This document shows positions 1 through 11,400 of a stretch of DNA of 64,000 nucleotides, one piece after another. The stretch lies in the NCBI GenBank assembly GCA_035222895.1, contig JAVYIG010007846.1, positions 1 to 64,000 of the forward strand, in the 5' to 3' direction. Position 1 is the stretch's first letter. Each line of letters begins with the position of its first letter. Under the pieces are notes generated by a model that saw only the letters and a list, made by a program, of their open reading frames with translations, had not been told where the DNA came from and searched no databases. Origin of the DNA: Strongylocentrotus droebachiensis (Eukaryota > Echinodermata > Echinoidea > Camarodonta > Strongylocentrotidae). A program made the position numbers and the translations under genes.

Positions 1-61
1 GGAGACAATGTAGATGACCACTTTAGACAGGTGGTCACTATGTATAAGACAGGTTTGACTG
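1..61. repeat. Right end of a TA-flanked foldback element
   Basis: The sequence ends in GACAGGTTTGACTGTA, the same end seen at 14867-15044 and, diverged, in 56225-56545 and 62501-62608. Complete members start TACAGTCAAACCTG and end in the inverse, so this is a truncated, window-edge copy of a non-autonomous DNA element with a TA target site (Tc1/mariner-like by structure only). Confidence 0.6.
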
Positions 62-1432
62 TATTTGGTTTGCTTTTCTAGGGTTTCATTATGTATTTCA
101 TTTTATGTTAGAAAAAGAGAGAGCATTCACCACTTGTTAACAGTAGTCGGTTCAATATCCCATTCTTTCACTTACGCTACATGACTTTGTATCGTCAGGC
201 AAAAGATACAAATTATGAATTACCTAGGGTACTTTCTCACTTGATATGCATTGCAATAAAATGTAAGTGCAATTACTTTGTCAAATTCTATTGATTTGAG
301 TTATATATTTGTTTTTCAACAATATAGACAATGTGTATTTCTGTTATGCAAGTATCTGGTATACCTCCTGGTAGTGTGTAAACCAATATTTTCTGTCTCT
401 TCTTTTTTCATACTTTCAATTTAAATCTTTAATTTCATTTTGTTCATTCACTTGTAATGTACATTATGAAATGTAATAAAAATTATGAATCATTTTAAAC
501 CAAAAGAACTGTTGTAGGCTATTTTTTGTTTGTGTGTGTGGTGATCTATTTACAAGCTAGTTTATAAAAACACATCCCATTTGTGCAGTTTAATTGATCT
601 TTTGCACTATCAAACATTTTTTAGGTTTTAGATTATTATTTTGATATGCTTTGTATGCTTTGCAGTTGCACATCCATAAACATGTACAAGATCAAAATTG
701 AAAATCATAGGTAGCCGGGTAATGCATCTTACTCCAAAAAGGGCAATTAATGTTTCTTCTATTAAAAGATTATAACTAGAAAAAAGGCAGTTGGAAGCTT
801 TGAAAATGCATGAACCTGATTGTTTAGAAAGGGCACTATGAATTGCTGGAAAAATTTAAGTGGGGGCATACATATTGTATAGTTGTCCTGTATAGGCCTT
901 CATGGAGTTACTAAATCTTTAGTAACTCTGTGATGTATATGAAAGCTCTCTGATCCTTGGAAGCTATACCAGGTTCTTTTAAATACTTTGAAGCGAATAT
1001 TTTGATAGTGAAAAGGGGGAGGGCATTTAGGAAAGGGCCAGCACTTATAATTCTTAAGTGAAATGGCAGGGGGAGCTATCAGAAGGAAAACTTAATAGGC
1101 ACAATAAAGGACAAGCATGCACACATGCATGCACTAACGACAGTTTCCAAACCTAGGAGGGCATTTATTTAAAAAATATAACTTTGTCTATGTACACCCC
1201 TCTCCTTGGCACGTCTCAGAACTAAAGGGAATTATAGAACAAGAAAATCAAATTTAAAGAAATTTTCGATCCCCAACATCAGAAATGGAAAATTTCTCAA
1301 AAGAATACAAAAATAAAAACAAACTAGATCTAGACTAAAATTATGAAAAAATAAATAAGTATATAAATAAAATGAATGAATAAATGTTGTCCACATAAAT
1401 AAAAAAATTCTCTGGCTCAAGCTCTGTGTAGC
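62..1432. other. Non-coding stretch, nothing recognised
   Basis: AT-rich sequence with no open frame that resembles a protein. AATAAA-like hexamers occur near 475, so it may include the 3' end of an upstream transcript, but nothing proves that. Confidence 0.4.
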
Positions 1433-1468
1433 CCCCCCCCCCCCCCCCCCCCCCCCCTTTTTTTTTTC
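1433..1468. repeat. Poly-C/poly-T tract
   Basis: About 25 consecutive C followed by about 11 T. It is the longest of a series of G or C homopolymers scattered through the window. Confidence 0.9.
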
Positions 1469-1710
1469 CGGACCGAACTGGTGATCGGTGTTCTAGATTT
1501 CGGCGTACTTTGAAGAGTTGCCTTTCAACCGATCTCTGCCTGTAGTTATAGGTCTGGTTGCCGCTGTTTTGCATTCAGTTTGTATCTGCTACCGGTATGT
1601 TTTTAGACTTATTGATTTAACTGAATTCAACATCTTGAAATAAATGAATGATAATTTTGTAAGCATGGCCTAACTAGTATTATGGGTGGCTGTGTCAGTG
1701 ATGTGTGCAT

Positions 1711-1742
1711 GCCGAGCTTGCCGCATCTGCGGCAGGCTCGGT
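1711..1742. repeat. Short GC-rich hairpin
   Basis: GCCGAGCTTGCCGCA is followed after two bases by its near-exact reverse complement, giving a 15-bp stem with one G-T pair. It lies in the non-coding region upstream of Dicer. Function unknown. Confidence 0.7.
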
Positions 1743-1861
1743 CAACCTCTTGCTCCGCACGGCTCTTGCGTCGGTACATGAATGTCTAGTGGCAGTGTAT
1801 ATAGCAAGTGGATGCAATATATATTAGATCAATTATATTAGATCAATACAGCTACAGCAGC

Positions 1862-1984
1862 TAGACTGAAGTTCTGTCTCTTTCGTTCGTAATATTAGCC
1901 TCTGATTTGGGTAGGGTCGGAGGAGCCGACCCTACCCAAATCAGAGGATAACGAACCAAAGTCAGAGGACAGAACTTCGGTCTA
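1862..1984. repeat. Long inverted repeat / hairpin upstream of Dicer
   Basis: Two 22-base arms (about 1899-1920 and 1926-1947) are perfect reverse complements separated by 5 bases. Outside them a second pair of arms (AGACTGAAGTTCTGTC and its inverse, one mismatch) extends the fold to about 123 bases, with a partly paired internal region. It could be a small foldback transposon or a hairpin-RNA source. No protein frame runs through it. Confidence 0.8.
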
Positions 1985-3327
1985 AAGTACAGCAGCTATT
2001 GTCTTGATCAACATAGCCAGGGTCTAATTTATGTATTAGATCTAGATCTTTTATGAGAAAAAGTGCCTTTAACAATTTTGGTTATTAAATATGTTAAAGA
2101 TCTAGACCCTAACGATATTAGATGGAATGACTAAGTTAAGTTAGTCGAGTATCATGATCTCCATTACTCCTAGCCGACCTTTCGGAAGAGACGAACACAA
2201 GGATATAGACTAGGTTCTATTATTGATAATGTAAAATATGATTATAAATTTTTCTACTCCAAAGTCATGCGTACCCTACGAGAAGACTGAAGAGGCAGGT
2301 AAACAAAACTAAAATGGGTTTGAAATCACCCGACAAATATCGCACAAGCTGCTTCGGAGTTCGCTAGTGTAGTGGACTCTATAATTCTTTCTTCAATTCT
2401 TCTCATAAAAAGCACTTTGAAATCTGTCAAAAAATAAATATAAAATGTAGATTTTGCTACCGGAGTGATAGTGATTTGCTTTAAAATACATTCCACGCTT
2501 TCCTGCTGATACTACTAGTAGTAGATACCCTAGTATAAAAGTTCAATTTCATTTTCAATTTCCAATCATAAATATCTTGATAATCATACAGGCGATCGGC
2601 TTGTAAAATTCATGGGATTCCTGACTGACCTAAAGGTTTATAATTATGACTGCAGCATGAGCTAAATCAAGGATTTTATCGAAGGATCTGAGACAAAGTT
2701 ACAGGATCCCTGCTAGGCGATATCAATATCATATTTTACATTGTCACCTAACCCTAGATGCTATGTTAAGCCTCGGTCACAAATGCCATTACGAACTGCT
2801 ACGAACGCTGTACGAACGATTTTCAGACAATGGAAAAACAGAGATTCGTATGAACCTTTGTGACCGTAGCTTAAGTCTAACTTCTTAATGTTAGATTTTT
2901 TGATATAGTGAAATGAATTGTCATGGCTTCAGGGTTTTATTACCTGTATTTTTTTAGCTAGTGTTTTATAATTCAAGGATATGTGTTCTCCAGAGACTAA
3001 ATCTCTGTTTTCACCAAATCAGAAGATGTTTAAAATTCCCTCCAGGCCAGGCAGACAGCATCTGAATTTGCTCCTCTGAAAATGTATGATACTGATAGGG
3101 GGATCATAATCTAGCTGAAAAATCATATCATACAGTGGTCTATGCAAATTTCTTAAATCCACCTATCCATAAAATGGTTTATAAAATGGTGCAAGACAAA
3201 TCAATAACAGATATTTTGAAGTAGATATTGATGCCTGTGTCGAATTTTGTTGCGTTGATATGCATACATTAGTAATAAATAAAAATCTCTATTTTGAAGT
3301 TGATTGATGGGAATTTCTCCCTGATTT
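1985..3327. other. Non-coding stretch upstream of Dicer with one repeat copy
   Basis: No coding exon recognised. It holds one copy (about 2588-2669) of a repeat also present at about 10207-10295 inside Dicer. A Dicer 5' UTR or first coding exon could be here, but no start codon with a matching donor stands out. Confidence 0.4.
2588..2669. repeat. Dispersed repeat, copy 1
   Basis: The block containing CATGGGATTCCTGACTGACC and the following TAAAGGTTTATAATTATGA recurs at 10207-10295 in the same orientation with few differences. Family unknown. Confidence 0.7.
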
Positions 3328-3845
3328 CTAATCTGTGTTTATGGCGCACCCCTATTTTGGGGGCAAAAAAAAAAAATTAAAAAGTAAATGTTTTTTGGTT
3401 GTTGTTGTTTTGTTGCGAAAACCCATGCGGGGAAGGACCTTCGTTTAACATCGAGTGCAGTTGAAGGCGCTGATTTGTGCTTGTGAACTTGTCACAAATA
3501 ATAGTAACAATGTTGTTTTTAGAAGAATGTTTAAGAATGTTTGTACCTTGTGGTACAACCATTTATTATAAACTACATATTGAGATCTATAACAAATATT
3601 ACTTTCAAACCAAGATGACAGACAAATTTGAGTGTTGTTGTAGTTTCCGAGTGGTGAGTCAACACACTGATTACTGAGCTGGGAGACATTGCCAGGCATA
3701 GCGCCATAAATCGAAATAAAAATTAAAAAATAAAATAAAATAAAAACAAAAATCTTTTTTTTCCTGTACCTGTGTATAAGACGCACCCCCGACTTTCAAT
3801 TTTTTTTGGCGGCAAAAAGTGCGCCTTATACACAGAGATTACGGT
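3328..3845. repeat. Candidate palindromic (MITE-like) element
   Basis: The left end (TAATCTGTGTTTATGGCGCA) is a diverged inverse of the right end (TGCGCCTTATACACAGAGATTA, here split as TGCGCCTTATACACAG plus AGATTA). A further internal inverted copy (CTGTGTATAAGACGCAC) lies near 3770. Structure suggests a non-autonomous inverted-repeat transposon of about 0.5 kb, possibly two nested copies. Apparent reading frames inside it resemble nothing. Confidence 0.4.
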
Positions 3846-4160
3846 ACCGGTATTGAAAATATCACACAAAATACAGGAATTACGTATTCTTTTCAGCATA
3901 CCACAATGATATTCTCGTTGCTCAGTCACATCAGAAATTTGATGCAGTGATTGTGTCGCATTGCACATATTAAATTCAACGGGGTGCGAACAGCCAAACA
4001 GGATTTATCATTACCTCTCTTAGGAAGTCGTACAGCTGTCTGGAGTACAATACAAGGTTATTCTATATGATAGCTTGTAAATTTGTGAGTGAGTGTATGT
4101 GGGCCTGCACCTGTGTGAATTGACTAATTGACTATTGACTTTTCCATTGCTATCTTTCAG

Positions 4161-7100
4161 AGTTCTGGTACCTGAATTTGTCAAGAATGATGAGCCACCA
4201 TCAAGTCCGATGGGGTTAGAGGTCATAGATGTGGAGACTCCTGGTGGCTCCTCTGTGACCTCTCAGAAGGAGTACACCCCTATACTCAGCTTTACCCCCA
4301 GACACTATCAAGTAGGTTGAATATAATTATTTTAAATAATGCAATCAGTATAAAGTAAGGTATTGGTAAACATAATTTCCCGCATGTGTAATTATATCCA
4401 AGAGTTAAAGATCTTATATTTGAAGTACTTGTTTTAAAACATACTTTGTGCCAGTGATGTACTTACTTTTTGTTGTTGTAATAGAATACAAAATTCATCT
4501 TTGTTTTGATATTGCTAGGCATTGTCACAACTTTTGAACAGGTACATTGTGAGGAAAATCAGTATATTTAAATACTGCTAAAAATACTTCTAATTACTTG
4601 TGTGATGAATTTAATTTGCCTGTCACTCAGTATTTACAAATCTATTACTTATATATTTTTAATATCTTACTATTTATCATTGTAGCTTGAACTCCTGGAA
4701 ACAGCTCTGGAGCAGAACACAACAGTGTGCCTGCAGTCTGGGGACAGAGAAGACATTCTTAGCGGTTATGCTAATCAAAGAGCTCTCTGGGTCAGTGAGG
4801 TTACGTCTAGAGGATGGAGGAAAGAGAACATCTTTCTTGTCAATTCAGGTAATCCAGTCTATATACCGTCAAAAATAGTCATTTTATGGAACTGTTGATG
4901 TTTAGTTTTAGATCTGTTCGATGGAAATGGAAGTTTATGGCCCAAAAATTTCTCAGTGGTAAGTGTTAGTGCTGTGGCAGGACTTGAACCGCAGACCAAG
5001 GAATCCACAGTCAGGTGATGCATCGACTCAACCCCGACACCTCCACAATAGATGCAAATAATTACCGGTAATAGGAATTGATTAAAAATTGGGCAAAGTT
5101 TTTAAATAAACACTTTAAAAAGGATCTCTCCTCTCTCAAATTCCCATTAAGTGGTATCATTGGAAAATGCCTCTGTGAGATATTTATTAAGTGTTTTAGA
5201 AATATGTTGATGATGGTGCTTATTTTGATAGATGATGTAGATCATTGATACTTTGGAAATTGTGTTTATTTTAAAAATGTGGACTGCATGCATCCTAATT
5301 CATCATACCTCCTCAGACAAAATAGGATTCTTGATTTCAGGCAGCTATGTTAAATTTCTCATCATGTTTTGTTTGTTACTTATAACTAGTCTTATGTCTT
5401 TACTTTTCCACAGAATCTTATTTGTCAGAGTATGGCAATGTGATCCACACCCACACTGATTTAAATGTTAAGGAATACAGGAATAGAGAGAAAATGATTT
5501 CATGGGACAAAACAAGATGGCAGGATGAAATTGAAAATTGTCATGTTGCAGTGATGGACAGTGAGATCTTCCTCAAGCTCCTGCAGATGTCTATGTTGGA
5601 CTGTCGATGCTCAATCTGCTTATCCTAGATGAGTGCCATCACACCCTTCAGCATCTTCACCCATACCACCAGATCATGCTAGCGTTCAAACAGTGTCCCA
5701 GGATGATCGCCCCAGAATTCTGGGGCTAACCGAATCGATTCTGAAAGGGGATTTCAAGCCGTGTGCCTTAGAGAAGCACATAGATATGTTAGAGACCTCG
5801 CTTCAGAGCAAAGCAAAAATAGCAACCAATTTGACGAAATTAGCAAATATGGCACCAAGCCTAAAGAAGCAGTCCATCGTCTGCCGGAAGTACGAGGACT
5901 GCGTTGAGTTGGTATCAAAACTATCAAAGCTCCTCACCGACGGTCTCGACCAACTCAACCAGTTTGAATACTCCTTCAAAGCCAGAGACTTTGAAGGTGA
6001 ACTTGTGGACTGCAAGCGTGATCCTGTATTGCCCGCCATACAAGCCCTGATGGAATGCCTCTCGACTCTAACAACCATAGGTCCTCTAGGGGTCAAGATA
6101 CTCATCCCCATGCTGGTACGAGAAATACTGAAGCTTGAGAAACACGAGTTCCTGGACGTTCACCTCCTGTTCCTGCAGCACGCAACCACCCAGCTCAGGA
6201 TGGTTGAAAGGATATGTGACAATGCCCTCAGGGAGGAGGCAATTTCTACGACCTGAAATTTCTGACTCCGAAAGTGAGGAGGCTGTTGGAAGTTTTGAGT
6301 GGATTCAAACCCAAGGAGTTGAGCCCAGAGGAGAAAGCTCAGCAGAGCACTAATCGGAGAGGTCCAACAAGTTTGCATCACGCAGGAAGGCACAGAGATC
6401 TCATAGGGACATTAGAAGTGAGTGGCTCTTCACCATACTGTTATGAAATGCATCTCAATGTTGATTTTTTTTTTTTTTTTTTTTTGTGCTTCCTTTTTTA
6501 CTTTGCAGAGTCAAATTTTATGCTATTAACATTTCCCGTTTTTAGTTTCATTGACTGATATTTGTGACAATAACAACACAAGTTTTCACTGTCAATTGAT
6601 TGTCATGAAGTATGAAGTAAGGCAATAATGGCTGCTAAAATAAGATCCTATGGACCTACACTTTCACTGTTGAGAAAACTGCAAGGGTTAATGGCATTTT
6701 GTCACAACATCAAACTACTTATATTTGTTGTTATGCACGGTTGCGTAATGAACCTACATAAACCAACATTATGACTGAGCAGTGGCAAATTGATTCATAT
6801 TCAAAATAAAATGTAGGAGGCGTATCATAGAATTTAATCTCAACCATGTGGTTCATGTCTTGCTTTGAAGAGGCAATCACATTGCACACAACATCTTTGG
6901 CCCTGTTGTTTAAAACTTACAATTGATGATAATTTTGCCAGTAATGGCAACTTCAACAGAAACCTTGATTTGATTGGCTGTTGAGTGAGGTTGCCATGGT
7001 AGTTAATATTGATGGCAAAGTTAGTAAGTTACCATCAATGGCAAGCTTTATGCAACGTGGCCCAGATCTTATAAAACTCAAAGATATGATGTTGTCCCCC

Positions 7101-8462
7101 CCCCCCCCTCTTGTTCCTTCTGCCAGTCCAAGATGGAGACCTATAGTACCAGAAGACCAAGAGGAGGACGAAGTAAGCGATGAGGAAGAAGAAGAAGAAG
7201 AGGAGGAGGATGAAGAAGATGTGGGTCTCCAGCAAACCGGGCGCTCCACCACCAACCTCTGCGGCATCATCTTCGTCGAGCAGCGTTACACGGCGGTGGT
7301 GATGAGCAGGCTCTTCAAGAAACTCTCCAAGAGGGATCCCAATCTCCATTTCCTCCTCTGTAGCTGCATCGCTATGGGCAGCGGGAGGCTGGGGACGACC
7401 AAGAAGTCTGCTATACAGGTCCAGAACCAGAGGAGGAAGCATGAAGAAGTACTGAGGAAGTTCAGAAGGAGGGAGGTCAACGTCCTGGTTGCTACCAGCT
7501 CTGTGGAAGATGGTGAGTGTATTTCATTAATATCGATAAATATTGAGTCACAGGTATCAGTTGTTCATGACAAAAAGTCAATCTAGGTTTTATAGGCATT
7601 AAATGTACGGTGACAAATTAAGAAATAAGATGGGGGATGAAATATTTTACAAAATCTTGGAAGGCACTTGTGCACACATGAGTTTGCAAAATTTGACACA
7701 ATTTGTTCACTTCTGTGCAAATCCGAAGTGGACGATCAATGAAAAGAAATGCCTCTGTGGAGTTATAAATGGGTACAGGGTATGTGCACTGTATATGTGG
7801 TTGAGATTGCGCAAGCTTTAAATGGTGTACCTGTGTTAAAGGGAGTATCAACAACTCAAATAGATCACAAATTACTTGGACTATTTTTAAGGTAAAAAAC
7901 TGCTGCAATTTGTTTTAAAAATTGGAACTAGTACTTTGAGCTGAATCCAAATCATGCCGAGGTGCTGTGTATCTGTTATGATATAATTAAATGACTGCAC
8001 TTTGTATAGACTTAATTAGGACACTTAATCAATATGTTCAATATTTATAATTGAATTTAGTAGTTTACACATAATCTGCATCAAACTCTTCCTAGAGTTG
8101 GATCAACCTCCCTATGTAATGCACAACTTTCACTCACAGGCCTTTGCATTTATTTTCTGTGATATTACTACAGTACATGTACCTAAGCTATTAAAGAACA
8201 GTTCCAAGAGTATTTAGTCTGTGATGATAGCTTAAATGTAAATTTGATGTTATCCATTTTAATGAATGTTACAGGTGTGGAACTTCCTCGCTGCAATGGC
8301 TGCAACCTTGTGGTGCGGTTTGATCGACCTACCAGCTACCAGTCTTACATGCAATCCAAGGCTAAGGCCAGGGCACCTACATCTCACTACCTCATGCTCA
8401 TATATGAGCCAGATGTACAACTGTTCCTTGAAGATGTGCAGTGCTACCAGGAGTTTGAAAGG
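4161..8462 (+). CDS. DICER1: Dicer N-terminal helicase exons, frame-disrupted
   Basis: Five exons align with the human helicase almost residue by residue but only by changing frame. Breaks lie near 4743 (extra G in a GGGG run, at motif I), near 4838, near 5590, near 5700 and near 6240. Motif I reads GTEKT instead of GxGKT. Motif II DECH is intact (5628-5639). Motif III reads GLTES. Motif V has GVEL where GVDI is usual. Motif VI reads QSKAKARA instead of QSKGRARA. An acidic run of Asp/Glu lies at about 7160-7220, as in other Dicers. The exon starting at 7127 uses a poly-C tract as its pyrimidine tract. In the family the helicase drives processive dsRNA cutting and helps recognise loops, and vertebrate miRNA processing does not need its ATPase. 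Real decay or local assembly error are the two explanations. Confidence 0.88.
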
Positions 8463-11400
8463 GTGAGTGGTGTCTCTTTGATCTTTGCAGGAAACTACCA
8501 AAAATCATGACAGTGCCTCTCATAATCAAGAGAATGACATCGTCATTGGGGCATTATTGGGGCAGCTCCAGGCCAGGTAATACAGTATTCAAGATATAGA
8601 GGGACCTGGGCCCCGTTTCACAAAACTTGTCATCAGTGACAAATGACAGTTTTTGTTATAAGCTACTAAAATCCTTGCTTCTGATTGGTTATAGTCAGAT
8701 TTGTCACTGATTTTTGTCATTTGTCATTGAAAGAAGGCTTTGTGAAACAGGTCCCAGGCCTTGTAGGGTCCCTTTAAGAACATTTGTAAGCACCAGCTCA
8801 ATTACACATGGACGTGACAAGTGTGTTCCTGTCATTATGATGATCATGGATGTTGGAAAACATTTCCTGTTTGGCTGAAAGTTCAGAGACAGTGCAAGAT
8901 ACAGATGAGTTAGTGCTTTAAAAAGCCATGGCAAAAAGAGGCTGCAGATTAGAAAATAGGGTGCTTTGTGTCTCTTGGAAATTTATTCTGGAGAGATGCA
9001 GTTTCTATCAAGAGCTGATGCAGTATTCAAAGGGAGTTCTCTCCGTATTCGGACTGGTTTGCTGATGGGAATCTAGGACTCTGTGTATTTTGTATATGGA
9101 TTTTCAGCTGTAAGAGCGAGAGATGTTGCATTTAAATGTTGTTAGGTGTTTGCTTAGCAGAGCTCAAGTCTGCTTGCTTCCTGTCAGATTTGCTAAGAAA
9201 AAAGCCAAGAAGCCACAGAAGGTGAAGGTAGGGAAGCCGTTGAAGGCACTGAAGGCAAGTGGGGTTTTTATTTGTAGTAAATTACAATTTAAATGTTGCA
9301 TAAATTGCTTTGAACATCTGTTAGTAAAATGTAGTACACCATGTTATTGATGTTGTTACTGTACTGTGTTGGTTTATGTGTTTCATACAGGACATGTGTA
9401 CAAAAGCATATACTTGCTTTCCCAATCCAGTAAAATTCAAAATTAATCTCTGATTTTTGGACTTGTGAATATCAACCATTATTATATGTGATAATAAAGT
9501 GAAGATTATAACAGATTTGGCAAAATGTTATTGTAATTTCCTCCAATTGTGCTGCTAAATGAAAATATGATAAAGTATTGCACAATACCTTAGGTTGAAG
9601 AGGAATGAGAGCCAGCCATTGCGCAATGCACCAACCAGGGTGCGTGCATCGGGCAATATTGCGCAATAATTCAGGTTGAATAGGAATAAAAGCCAACCAT
9701 TGCGCAATACACCAACCAAGGTGCATGAGGGGATATTGCACAATACTTCAGGTTGACGAGGAATGAAAGCCAGTCATTGCGCAATACACGAACCAAGTCG
9801 CATGCACCTAGATGATATTGCGCAATACCATCACCAAAGGTATACCGGACGAGACGGTATTGTGCAATACTTGTGAATGAATAATCCATTATTGTTGGCT
9901 TTTGGCAACGTGCCAGAGCTGCTGAAGGAGTCATTGTTATTGTTCAGTGATGTTTGTTAAAGGCATCGTTCAATAATGTTTCCAGTTTTGCAAATCTGAG
10001 ATGCATGGCTCTACATGTACGTGGTATCAGTGTCTGTGAAATGGTGTAATTTTTTAAGCCCTAAAAACATTGCGCTTCAAAATGATAATGAAGTCCCTCA
10101 AAAATATCAAAATCTTTGAGTGACCGGTTTTACTATAACGGTACTCATTTCCCCCAAAAGACTGTAGTGTTATAAAAACTGTTGGGAAAACAATCTTTGA
10201 AATTTCGACAGGCAGACTGGCGATCGTCTTGTAAAAGTCATGGGATTCCTGACTGACCTAAAGGTTTATAATTATGATTGCAGCATGAGGTAAATCCGAT
10301 CCCTTTAAAGTGAGCATAGAAAAATGTTGAATGACAGAAAGAATGAATTTATCTATTGAAAGAGTGATACATTATTATTGCAACATACAAGTTGAACTAT
10401 CTACATTATATATTCTCATATTGCGCAATACCTTCACCAACGGTATACAGGATGAGAGGGTATTACGCAATTCTTTTGAATGCATAATCTGTTATTGTTG
10501 GCTTTTGGCAATGTGCCAGAGCTGCTGAAAGAGGCATTGTTATTGTTCAGAGATGTTTGTTAAAGGGAGCATAGAGAAATTTATGTCAAATTACAGAAAT
10601 AATGAATTCATTAAATGTTGTAGATTAATAGATGAAAATGAATGCACCTTCCAAATTGTTATTTGCTTGTTGAGACTGAGTGTCATTTGATTCACTCATG
10701 GTAACCCCCCCCCCCCCCCCCACCCAAAAAAAAATAAAAAAATAATAATAATAATAATACATATTGCAATGTAGAAGTTGAATTATGTACATATTTTCTC
10801 ATTGTGGAAAAGAACAGAAAGTCTGTCTGCATAGGTATACATTTTGTTTTTAATAATTTGCATGATTAAGAATAATAACAGTTCATGATTTCAAAAGTGC
10901 TATACATAGAATTGCCAAAATCTTTAAATCATTAGATTATGAAATATATTTTTCACAATACAATTTTCTTTTTAAAATTGTATTGGACTTGCTTGCCAGT
11001 CAAGTCAAAACCTTGTGTGATGTTTATCTGTAAAGAGCTTCTAAGAGGCTTCTGTAGTTCTATATGCTGCAAGCACTACATTAATCCATCATCACCATTC
11101 ATTCATTCATATATAGGTCCTGAATAGAAAGAGTAAAGGTAAGACCCAGCCACAAGAAGAGGTATTAGACCTCCTGAAAGCTGACAAACAGATGCCTGCA
11201 TACATCCCCAAGAATGAGGAAGGGTCACCCAGGGCCTCGATGACCACCGCCATCCAGATTATCAACAGGTAAAATTAATACAAGCTAAGCTAATCTAATC
11301 TAATTTAAACAAATCTAAATTAATAGAAACTATTAAACCCAAGCTAATCTAATGTAACCCAAGCTTATCTAAGCTATTAAAGCTAATCTAAGCTAAGATA

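Noticed and set aside
3445-3786. 113-residue minus-strand frame with a hydrophobic start
   Set aside because: Lies inside the palindromic repeat, low complexity at both ends, no family resemblance.
6981-7126. Open frame extending upstream of the Dicer acidic-linker exon
   Set aside because: No homology, and a strong acceptor at 7125-7126 marks the exon start.
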